Shown one piece after another: positions 29,425-37,219 of a stretch of 39,239 bases of DNA; the first letter of the stretch is position 1; each line of letters starts with the position of its first letter. Both the position numbers and the translations under genes were made by a program. The notes under the pieces were generated by a model. It made no database searches and was not told where the DNA came from. It worked only from the letters and a program-made list of their open reading frames with translations. The stretch is from a virus: the IMG/VR virus record IMGVR_UViG_3300046167_000804, positions 1-39,239 of that record; one strand, written 5' to 3'.

Positions 29425-32060
29425 CAAAATATGCCCCCGATCGTGATGTAGTAAGGCCCAGAACCATTAGCGAAGTTGCCTCCATTCAGGGCGGTATTGG
29501 AAGAAACGTAGCAAAGAGCGTGATCGGGGTGAAAATCAATCCGGCTGATAGTTCCTGTTACCCTCATCTTCCACCCACCACCTGATACCTCCCAGATAGT
29601 GAAGGGTATGTTATCGCTATAGCGAACGTCTTCACGGGGCGTATTGGTTCCCCAAGCGATGCCATCTCTATCTGTAGTGGCAATCTCTAAATGCTGATTA
29701 CCCGTGCTTTCCTTTACCCACCATTGAAAATACCCATTCGGCAAGTTAACGATGCTGCACATGAACTTGAGTCCTGGTGGCCTAAATGCAGAGATGCCGC
29801 TGTTTTCGCTAGACTTAGCGTCTACATAGCTTTTGGTCGCCGCGTGATGTGACTCGACAGGCTCTTTTAAGTTATAAACGCCAAGCGCTCCACCTACGCT
29901 ATGTAGCAGCGTCTTGTTTTTGCCTTCTGCGTTAAGCTGCTTAACCTTCCAATCAGTGTCATCAGGTAATTGGTTAGAGCCTGAGTTATTTAACTTTGAT
30001 GCAAGACCCTCATCTACATAGTCTTGGCTGACACCCTCTTTATTCTGAGGATAAATGTAAACTTCCTCAGCTTCATCTACCTCAAAATCATTGACTCCAG
30101 ATAGGTACTCAACCGTCAAAGCATTGGAGTCACCACTGATTGCCTTGTAGCGCGTTACGTCACCCGCATTCCTCGCACCCACAGCTTCAACAAACTCAAT
30201 AATGTCTTCGGGGTTAGTCGGCTTAGTAGTCTGTCCGTTTGAATCAAACGGTGCAAAGCTGATATAGGTTACGTCTGCCGCATTAGGACTGTTGACGTAT
30301 AGCTCACCATTTCTAGTGGCTACGTTAATCTCAGTACCCTTGACTGTGTAACGTGAGACTGCGCCCTTGGTAATGGTAAGCTCTTCAACCTTGGCAGCAA
30401 TCTTGGCTTGATCCTGCAAGCTCGTTTCTACCTGCGCGGCAATCGCTTGCTGTTTAATTTCGCCAGCTTCTACCCTCGCACCCAACGGAGAACAAGGGAA
30501 CCATCCGTCCCCTGCGAATACAAACAGCTCCAGCCTTCCGGTGTCATACCAGCACAAACCTTCTTCTGGATTCTCGGGTGGATCATCAGAGACAATCGTG
30601 CCAGGCGGAATATCAATATCACCGGCTTCAATCTCGCCAAGCGTCTTATAAAAGAACTCATTAACTTTGCGCTGATCAGTCAGTTCCTCAAGCTCTTCAG
30701 GAGTGCCAATGAACTGTCCGTTTCTGCTATTACGAAATGGCAGCGGGTTTGTCTCGATCATGTCTGTAGTCAACGTGGCTCTTACGTTCGCCCCACCTTG
30801 AATTCCAACGAACTCAATGCCAGGCCCGCCGCTAGCGCTGAACTGACTAAATCTTAATCCGCCATGAGCGCCTTGTTCACTCGTAAGAACGAACGATGGA
30901 GTAACACCGCCACCGCCATTACCAGAATCACCACTGCCGCCTCCACCACTGGCAGCGCCCACGATCATTGTCCAAGGATTGCCATCCTCAAATATGGAGT
31001 TTGGTATTGCGCTGGTATCTTCGCCAGTTACATATAAGGCATTACCGAATGTGACAGCATCGCCACGAACATAAGAATTGCCAGTATTGAACAATCCGCG
31101 AAAAAAGCTAAGCGGGATAGCCTCTCGATCATTGATATGCTCGCTGATGTATTCCAGAAGTCCTTTTGCATGAGCTTCAAATTGCGCCTTAACATCACCT
31201 GCCGTCTTAACCTCTATTGATTTTGTAATGTCAGCAGCGACTTCCAGCAGAGGCGACATATCACAAGACTTTGTAGATAAGCTGCCATCCCCACTTTTCA
31301 CCACCACAACAAGATTGGTGCCGCTCATCTCGATCACATCGAAGGTATCGCCATCCATACCGTCTTTGCCAGGAGCGCCATCATTTCCATCTTTGCCTTT
31401 CTCGCCCTTCTTACCGATAGGCCCTCTACCAGCAACCAATCGAGACTCTTCACCGTCACTAAGGAATAGGCCAAAGTCTTTTATGAATAGATCGCCAGCT
31501 AGGTATTCTCTATCAGCCTTGTAAGCACCGGTACTTCTAAACCCGCTAAGTCCTACGCGCTCCCATGACTCATGATCTACGCCTTCAGCCGTGTCCTGAA
31601 GCGCTTTGAAGTATTGCCCCAAATTAGCCTGTACAACTGATCCTTGGCGGTAAACACCAGCTTTATAAATAGGAGCGTTAATGCCAGCACCATCACTGCC
31701 ATCAATACCGTCAGCACCTTTAGCGCCAGCTTCCCCCTGCTCACCGTTAACGCCATCAATTCCGTCAGAGCCATCCTTGCCATCGCTACCATCCTTTCCA
31801 TCAACGCCATGCTTTATTTCTATAGCTTCAATGTCAGCAATCTTTGAGGTAAGTGCATCAAGCGCATCAGCAAGATCATCAATTTCTACCTTTCTGTTTT
31901 CACCTTCATCCTTCAGCGCTTCTGATCCAGCCTTTAGCTGATCAACTAGCTCTGCCGCCTCAGCAAGTCGGGCTTCAACTTTGCCCTCAATACCAAGCAA
32001 AGACTCATCTACGAAACTTTTTACTTCTTCGGCTAGGCTGGCTATTTCATTCTGATTCAT
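29424..32060 (-). CDS. Collagen-like fibre protein (878 aa)
   Basis: An 878-aa protein directly after the portal gene. It has an N-terminal coiled coil (1-80), a Gly-X-Y collagen-like run at about 85-126 (GVDGKDGSDGKDG and on), a globular section, a second collagen-like run at about 213-238 (GPIGKKGEKGKDG and on), a glycine/serine linker, and beta-rich C-terminal parts including a PP-x-NPEEGLCWYD...GDGWF module. Collagen repeats form trimeric stalks in phage fibres. The start overlaps the portal stop (ATGA). Neck or head fibre is the leading idea; a tail fibre moved to this place is the alternative. Confidence 0.75.
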   Translation of the reverse strand: MNQNEIASLAEEVKSFVDESLLGIEGKVEARLAEAAELVDQLKAGSEALKDEGENRKVEIDDLADALDALTSKIADIEAIEIKHGVDGKDGSDGKDGSDGIDGVNGEQGEAGAKGADGIDGSDGAGINAPIYKAGVYRQGSVVQANLGQYFKALQDTAEGVDHESWERVGLSGFRSTGAYKADREYLAGDLFIKDFGLFLSDGEESRLVAGRGPIGKKGEKGKDGNDGAPGKDGMDGDTFDVIEMSGTNLVVVVKSGDGSLSTKSCDMSPLLEVAADITKSIEVKTAGDVKAQFEAHAKGLLEYISEHINDREAIPLSFFRGLFNTGNSYVRGDAVTFGNALYVTGEDTSAIPNSIFEDGNPWTMIVGAASGGGGSGDSGNGGGGVTPSFVLTSEQGAHGGLRFSQFSASGGPGIEFVGIQGGANVRATLTTDMIETNPLPFRNSRNGQFIGTPEELEELTDQRKVNEFFYKTLGEIEAGDIDIPPGTIVSDDPPENPEEGLCWYDTGRLELFVFAGDGWFPCSPLGARVEAGEIKQQAIAAQVETSLQDQAKIAAKVEELTITKGAVSRYTVKGTEINVATRNGELYVNSPNAADVTYISFAPFDSNGQTTKPTNPEDIIEFVEAVGARNAGDVTRYKAISGDSNALTVEYLSGVNDFEVDEAEEVYIYPQNKEGVSQDYVDEGLASKLNNSGSNQLPDDTDWKVKQLNAEGKNKTLLHSVGGALGVYNLKEPVESHHAATKSYVDAKSSENSGISAFRPPGLKFMCSIVNLPNGYFQWWVKESTGNQHLEIATTDRDGIAWGTNTPREDVRYSDNIPFTIWEVSGGGWKMRVTGTISRIDFHPDHALCYVSSNTALNGGNFANGSGPYYITIGGIF

Positions 32061-33388
32061 GCTCTCAACGCCTTTCTAAACGCTTCCCGTGAAAATGATT
32101 GCTCAACAATAACTGGCTCTTCTTGCTGCGCGGGCGCGACAACTGGCACTGGCTCAGGCTGAGCGCCTATTTCTTCCATTTGAGCTTGCATATAAACAAC
32201 GTCGCCCTTGTCGATCGGATGCAGCCCCTCCTTAGCTCTTGCTTCATTAGGCGTATACAACCCGCCCTGAACTGCCTTAGTTAAGCCGTCGATCCGTGTC
32301 TGAAAATCTGCCCTCAATAATCCAGTCACATCAAAATCAATCTTTTGCGTAAACGGAAGATCAAACAGAACAGACATGCTTTGCTCAATGTTCTCTAGCA
32401 ATGATGACAAGCTGATGGATAGCCAGAACGAGATAAGCTGTTCAACGTTATTCAAAGTGCTGTTTGTCATATCGCCAATTATCGGCAGAGGTACGCCATA
32501 GCATCGGGCTATCTCTTCCACTGAAAATCTCTGGGCTTCCATGAGTTGAGCATCTTGGCTGCTAATACTCATGGGTTGCCACTTGAGGCCAGCAGATAGG
32601 ATTGGCACACCGCCTTGGGCTAGCTTCTGTGATTGCTGCTGCCAAGCTTCCCGAAGGCTTACTAGCTGATCTTTATTCAGGACTTGATCGGTACTAATAA
32701 CACCACTTGGGCGAGACATTTGATTGAAGAATGCCGCCTGAGAACCGCTAAGAGATACGTTAATGCCAGCCGCCATAGCAGCAGCCTTGATAGGCGACTC
32801 ACCCACCAAAGGATGCCTGGGCGTATGCATACGAAGATGCAGAACGTCCCGCGCAGGAACCATCTGCTCAATCTCAGCGGGAATAAAAGGATTGCCCGTA
32901 CTAACAGAATAGAAAAGCTCGCCCTCGACAACATAAGGCGTACATGTCCGATCACTCATCCTATGAAGCGCGACAACTTCGCCTCTATCATTACGAATGG
33001 CTAGGGAAAATGACTCGCCAGCAAAGTGAAGCTGACTTACAGCGTTAAGGATGTACTGCGCGAAAGTTTCATAGGAATTCGGACGGCGCAAAATGGCAGC
33101 AACGGAACTCTCTTCCGTATTATCCCACTTGCCATCTGCATCACGTATTTTATGCACTGGCTGACACTGAGAGGCAGCACGAGCGCTTGCCATAACACTG
33201 GCATAAGCAGCAGGTATTCTTTTGGCGTCAATGCCATCAGGTAAATGCAAGTTACGCTGAAAGCCATCGTCAAGCCGTCCTAGCTCAAAGAACGAACCAC
33301 TCTCGCCACTCTGCCCGAACCAAGGCCCACGCTCCGAGCCTTCAGGCGCCGCGTTCCAAAGCCCTTTAATCTTCGCCGCAAATCCCAT
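32057..33388 (-). CDS. Portal protein (HK97 family)
   Basis: A 443-aa HK97-type portal protein, the 12-mer through which DNA is packaged. Family features: SARAASQCQPVHKIRDAD, NSYETFAQYILNAVSQLHFAG near 105-125, HLRMHTPRHPLVGESPIKAA, the AAFFNQMSRPSGVIS region and the stem/crown part IARCYGVPLPIIGDMTNSTLNNVEQ. The ATG at 33388 has TGAGG at a six-base spacer and is preferred over an ATG four codons upstream. It follows a 93-aa gene, after the capsid gene, not before the protease as in HK97. Confidence 0.92.
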   Translation of the reverse strand: MGFAAKIKGLWNAAPEGSERGPWFGQSGESGSFFELGRLDDGFQRNLHLPDGIDAKRIPAAYASVMASARAASQCQPVHKIRDADGKWDNTEESSVAAILRRPNSYETFAQYILNAVSQLHFAGESFSLAIRNDRGEVVALHRMSDRTCTPYVVEGELFYSVSTGNPFIPAEIEQMVPARDVLHLRMHTPRHPLVGESPIKAAAMAAGINVSLSGSQAAFFNQMSRPSGVISTDQVLNKDQLVSLREAWQQQSQKLAQGGVPILSAGLKWQPMSISSQDAQLMEAQRFSVEEIARCYGVPLPIIGDMTNSTLNNVEQLISFWLSISLSSLLENIEQSMSVLFDLPFTQKIDFDVTGLLRADFQTRIDGLTKAVQGGLYTPNEARAKEGLHPIDKGDVVYMQAQMEEIGAQPEPVPVVAPAQQEEPVIVEQSFSREAFRKALRA

Positions 33389-33647
33389 CAAGAACCTCAT
33401 TAACTATTTCAGCTTCGGGTTTTGGCTCCGCCTTTGCCTTCTTCTTGCTCTTCTTTGTTTTTGTCGCCATTGGGGCAACCGATGGAGATGTATCTATCTG
33501 CTTCAAGTAATTAGCGCCGATTCTTGGATGCTGAGCATTGACACCTAAAATGGCATTTGCATCAGCGTTAGGGAGAAACATAAAGCCAACTCGGTTGTTA
33601 CTTTCCGCGCATGATTTATGAACCCAAACAAACGTCGTAGTAGACAT
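33366..33647 (-). CDS. Hypothetical protein between capsid and portal genes (93 aa)
   Basis: A 93-aa protein. Residues 1-55 look folded (TTTFVWVHKSC, RVGFMFLPNADANAILG); residues 60-78 are very lysine-rich (ATKTKKSKKKAKAEPKP). It overlaps the portal gene by about 20 bases. A basic tail in a head gene might contact DNA or act as a decoration or cement protein. No family is recognised. Confidence 0.6.
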   Translation of the reverse strand: MSTTTFVWVHKSCAESNNRVGFMFLPNADANAILGVNAQHPRIGANYLKQIDTSPSVAPMATKTKKSKKKAKAEPKPEAEIVNEVLDGICGED

Positions 33648-33701
33648 AATCGCTCCGTTAGTAAAAGAATGGGGCGCTATACCAGCCGCCCCGTAGGAGT
33701 C

Positions 33702-35022
33702 TTACCAATCAACAGAAGTAAGAGTCACAACCGCACCGCCACGAGTCATGCTCCAGTCTGTTTCCAAGGTCATGCGAAGGCCCAGGCTGTTAGTTTGATA
33801 CAAGGATCGAACAGGAGCAGCCGCAGTGCCAGAGCCATCAACGATGGGCAGAGGCGTCGTATCTTCCATGTGAACAGAAGCAACATCAGTACCCAAGAAC
33901 TGAGGCCCAGAGAAGGCGATTGCCATCTCAGCAGCATCAACTAGATAAACAACATCTAAAGGTACAGTCGTTGAAGTGACTACAGGCATACCGTAAAGAC
34001 TATTACTAGCTGTCTCTGGGAATGCTGGAGTGCCAACGGCAGTTAGCGTCATGTTCAGCGCAATCAAGTTTGAAGGATGCATAATCCAAACTGGACGACG
34101 GCCAAGGTTTGAAGCAGTCATGCTCTGAACCATGCCCTTAATGTCGGCAACAATCGCATCATGGGTAGCGCCAGTTGAAGCACTGGTGTTAGTGCCAGCT
34201 AGGTTCTGCAATCCAGCAGGAGCCAACGGGGTAGCAGCAGAGTTACCAAGGAACTGGTTATCTAGTGCAACAGCAGTATCTTCAACAATCCACTTACGGA
34301 TAAGTGCCTCGATTGAAGGAGTGCTGCGCCTTAAACACTCAGGCCGTAAATGTGGATATTACGCCCATGGATTTAGGTAAAAGCTGCGTCTGCATGGTTG
34401 CAGCTTGCTTAACCGGAATCGGGTCGCCTTCGGCTCGGAATGCACCAGCCAAGTTTGGCGTTTCAGCTCTGCCAGGAATGTTAATGGCGCTGAAGCCTTG
34501 GAACTCAAAACGGTTCATAGGAACGTTAGGAATTACCGACTCTGGCTGAAGCAGATCAAGAAATGCAGCGTAGCTTTCACGCGACAATTCTGCTGCCCAT
34601 CCATCAACGTTAGACATAGCAGGAGCGCTAGCGCCCTTAACTACGTTACCAGCAACAGCTTTCAAATGATCGTCTTGCCCGTAACGCTCTTCCATCACTT
34701 GATCAAATGACTTGCGAGTGGCGAATGATTCAAATGCACATAAAGCACTTGCCAGCACGTAGTCGATAGGCTCACGCGACTTAACACTCTTAACGATAGA
34801 AGGAGCATCAAACGATACTGCCTTTTGCGCCAGTGCTGATTCAGCCTTGCGGTAGGTTTCTAACTGCTGAGTGGCTTTCTCAACGGCTTCTGACTGCTCT
34901 TCGATGGCAACAAGGCCAGCGTCATCAGCGGACTCATCAAATGACTTAGTAAGCTCTACGAGCTTGTCCTTTGCTTCAACAGCAGCTTGCTCAGCCGCCA
35001 TAACTTTATCTGAAATGCTCAT
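33702..35022 (-). CDS. Major capsid protein (HK97 fold), broken by an apparent +1 frameshift
   Basis: Two frames form a 439-aa HK97-type major capsid protein. Part one (35022-34339) has the N-terminal delta/scaffold-like helices (1-90), then GAFRAEGDPIPV, KSMGVISTFTA and a TGA. Part two, one base further on, reads ECLRRSTPSIEALIRKWIVE and continues without stop to 33702. In HK97-type capsids TFxxELLRRSxPSIEALI is continuous, so the join is GCC-(T)-GAG. Either one T is an error or insertion, or ribosomes skip a base at the TGA. The ATG has AAAGG upstream and follows the protease by one base. Confidence 0.85.
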
Positions 35023-35023
35023 T

Positions 35024-35842
35024 TTATTTACCTTTGATATTTAGGATTGATTGGGACTTGCTGATCGCGGCGGCTGCGCGATTTAGAACGTCATGCCTGT
35101 AAGCCGCCTTATCGAACAACTGTTCTTCGGATTCGGCTTCAGGAGCATTGGCGTATTGCTTAACAGTCGCTATTCCCGCTTGTGCGTTAGCTGGGATAGT
35201 GACTAGAGATAATTCAAATAGATCATATTCAAGGAACTTCATTCCCTTTGCGCCAGGAGCGCTCTTCGTTGGCCGAAAGCCAATAGAAAGCCCGCGCAAC
35301 AAACCAGATTTAACCTGCTTCCATGCCTTCTCGACGTAATCAAGCCCGCTATCCTTTGCGAGTTGTGCCGTGATAAAAAGCCCCTCTGCTGAAGCTTTAG
35401 CCTCCACAACCTGCCCAACTGGCAAGCTGTGATCATGTTGGGCTAGCAGGGGGAAAGGCAGCGCGAACTTGGCTCCCATAGGCATCACTTCGTCGCCGTC
35501 ACGATCAGGACTAGGCGTTGAAGCCACACCGGTGATAATTCTTTGATCTTCATCGAAGCTCTTAACCTCGAATGTTGAATAGGCTTTGTTTTCCATAGAT
35601 TTTGCTCTCTCGCAATAGCTAACGTGGATGCCATCAGGGAAATCATCGCTAGCAGCCCGCCACGATCCCTCAATTGCCTCTGATGGCTCAAAACAAGCAA
35701 CGATGTGCCGTATTAAGCGTCCCTCGAAGAACTCTTCACGGACTGCCTGAACCGGATGTCCGTGATCCTGCGCCCACGCGATAGCATCGTCTTTCTCGTA
35801 AAGATCAGCGTTAAAATGAATGGCTTGGATTTCGAGGCTCAA
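35024..35842 (-). CDS. Prohead protease (S78/HK97 type) with N-terminal extension
   Basis: A 272-aa protein. The protease part begins near M83: TFEVKSFDEDQRIITGVASTP, then the catalytic histidine region LLAQHDHSLPVG (H136/H138), serine S186 in LLRGLSIGF, and FELSLVTIPANAQA. The first 80 residues form an extra domain (KDDAIAWAQDHGHPVQAV, EEFFEGRLIRHIVACFEPSE, WRAAS), like a domain seen fused to XkdF-type and other phage proteases. It matures the capsid by cutting the delta domain. The start is a TTG overlapping the upstream TGA (TTGA); a shorter start at the internal ATG 82 codons in is possible. Confidence 0.85.
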   Translation of the reverse strand: MSLEIQAIHFNADLYEKDDAIAWAQDHGHPVQAVREEFFEGRLIRHIVACFEPSEAIEGSWRAASDDFPDGIHVSYCERAKSMENKAYSTFEVKSFDEDQRIITGVASTPSPDRDGDEVMPMGAKFALPFPLLAQHDHSLPVGQVVEAKASAEGLFITAQLAKDSGLDYVEKAWKQVKSGLLRGLSIGFRPTKSAPGAKGMKFLEYDLFELSLVTIPANAQAGIATVKQYANAPEAESEEQLFDKAAYRHDVLNRAAAAISKSQSILNIKGK

Positions 35843-36060
35843 TGTAAGGGAACCTCAGTCTTTATGATTTCATGATGATCATAGAAAGGATGCTCAGCAG
35901 CTATTACAGAAGCGGCATCGAGGCAACGATAGGTATCGAACATCTTACTAACAAGGATATTGCCCGCTGCGTCGTAGCAGATAAGCTGCCAAACGATTCG
36001 GGATAGGAAGTTTTGTACTGGAGTGACTAAATCGCAGTGTTCAGTAGACGGGGCGCTCAT
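35839..36060 (-). CDS. Hypothetical protein (73 aa), first gene of the head operon
   Basis: A 73-aa protein with alternating strands (VWQLICYDAAGNILVSKMF) and a C-terminal EHPFYDHHEIIKTEVPLH. No family is recognised. Its TGA overlaps the protease TTG start. It heads the part of the late operon left of the rightward island, so its promoter should lie in 36061-36356. Confidence 0.55.
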   Translation of the reverse strand: MSAPSTEHCDLVTPVQNFLSRIVWQLICYDAAGNILVSKMFDTYRCLDAASVIAAEHPFYDHHEIIKTEVPLH

Positions 36061-36356
36061 AGGATAAGTGCCACGCCGGTATTACAAGATCGCGAGGCAT
36101 GACAAAGCCCCTCGTTCTAACCGTAGCCTTATCAGAGGGTTTTCGGACTTTCTTTTCTTCACGTTTCCGCGAGTTCAACTCAGTCATTTCTAGACGCTAT
36201 AAAGTTCTAGTAGGCCGAGATTACTACTACAAACAGTTATATGCAATAGCTAAATCGAATATTTTTATGCCTTTTTATTCCTAAATAGTCTCTAAATAAA
36301 TACTATCTTTAGTATTGCCTGTGTTATACTAATGTTTCACAAACAGGAGAAAGACT
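36061..36356. other. Divergent intergenic region
   Basis: About 300 bases between the leftward head genes and the rightward three-gene island. The right side is very AT-rich and holds the extended -10 promoter at 36322. For the leftward genes TTGCAT with a poor -10 17 bases on is the best candidate, weak. A 61-codon plus-strand frame here (36099-36284) is not supported. Confidence 0.5.
36322..36330 (+). promoter_or_regulatory. Extended -10 promoter (TGTTATACT) for the rightward island
   Basis: TGT followed by TATACT at 36325-36330 forms an extended -10 element 26 bases before the ATG at 36357. No good -35 box is present, which is normal for extended -10 promoters. AAACAGGAG follows as the ribosome-binding site. 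Confidence 0.5.
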
Positions 36357-36791
36357 ATGAACACAACTATCGTATACGGCCTAAAGCAACTTGATTTCAA
36401 CGGCACCTGGTTAGCTTTACCAGAACGCTACGAAGTCCTGCAAGATGCGATCAACGCATTAACTGAACTGCGAGCAACCCGCGAAGATTTGCCAGCTAAG
36501 GTACAGAGCTACGACAGAAGCATCGTCAACGGCATAGCTGTTGAAACAAAGGGTAAGACCATGAAAAACTATAACGCTTGGCGAGAGAGAGGCAATTCAG
36601 AAACACCGGAGGCTATTTATGCTCAGAGCTTAACGGTAGAAGAAAAGCTTAATTTCTGTCTAATCCATTGGGGCAAAGACTACAGACAAACGAACCCCGA
36701 TAATGAGGGTGGTTACATCGGAAAGCTTAACAATTTAGTGGTGATAGCACTAAACAAGCTGAAGAAAGGAGTAACTGTAAATGCCTCCTAG
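36357..36791 (+). CDS. Hypothetical protein (144 aa)
   Basis: A 144-aa, mostly helical protein of the rightward island (ERYEVLQDAINALTELRATR, SLTVEEKLNFCLIHWGKDYR). No known domain. It has AGGAG upstream of the ATG. It is transcribed against the surrounding late genes from its own promoter. Confidence 0.62.
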   Translation: MNTTIVYGLKQLDFNGTWLALPERYEVLQDAINALTELRATREDLPAKVQSYDRSIVNGIAVETKGKTMKNYNAWRERGNSETPEAIYAQSLTVEEKLNFCLIHWGKDYRQTNPDNEGGYIGKLNNLVVIALNKLKKGVTVNAS

Positions 36792-37020
36792 AGACTTGCG
36801 AAACGGCAACTACGGCCAAACCACCGGCATCTATGACAACCGATACCATCTTGAACAGATGGTATTGCACTACTTCTATCGTGAAGTAAGGATGCAGACG
36901 GACATTGCCAAGCTTGTGGGAACGTCAATTGGCGTTGTCCACAAGATTATCCACACCGTTGAGCTGCGCGAAAAGCCCGATAGCTCAGCGCTCAAGCTGC
37001 GCGAAGAGGCCATCCTATGA
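36781..37020 (+). CDS. Small helix-turn-helix protein (79 aa)
   Basis: A 79-aa protein with a clear helix-turn-helix pattern: LEQMVLHYFYREVRMQTDIAKL as helices one and two, then VGTSIGVVHKIIHTVELREK as turn and recognition helix (residues about 25-63). Likely binds DNA as a small regulator. AAAGGAG precedes the ATG at about ten bases, and it overlaps both neighbours. It may control the island or the late genes. Confidence 0.65.
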   Translation: MPPRDLRNGNYGQTTGIYDNRYHLEQMVLHYFYREVRMQTDIAKLVGTSIGVVHKIIHTVELREKPDSSALKLREEAIL

Positions 37021-37217
37021 GCAAGAAGAGAGCAGTTTACCAAGGTTGTACAAACCTTAAAGAAATCGGGCAGAGAGACTTGGAAAACCTCTCTTTAGCA
37101 AAAGATATGATGGCATCAAAAGACTTCAAAGAGGCTGCAATATGGGTTATTCCGTTAGTTTTTCTCTTTGGAATGCTTATGTCAGGCGTCGATCCATCAG
37201 CGTTAGTAATGAAATGA
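37017..37217 (+). CDS. Small membrane protein (66 aa)
   Basis: A 66-aa protein with a basic/charged N-terminal half and one transmembrane helix near the end (AAIWVIPLVFLFGMLMSGV, about 39-57). It starts in an ATGA overlap with the helix-turn-helix gene. It stops two bases before the large terminase stop on the other strand. Small single-span proteins can be holins, pinholins or exclusion factors; the context does not decide. Confidence 0.6.
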   Translation: MSKKRAVYQGCTNLKEIGQRDLENLSLAKDMMASKDFKEAAIWVIPLVFLFGMLMSGVDPSALVMK

Positions 37218-37219
37218 GC

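Noticed and set aside
34132-34549. Plus-strand frames opposite the capsid gene
   Set aside because: Antisense to well-supported HK97 capsid coding sequence in two frames.
36099-36284. Plus-strand 61-codon frame in the divergent gap
   Set aside because: It ends before the island promoter and looks like chance in AT-rich DNA. Low-complexity basic/aromatic text with no family; not enough evidence.
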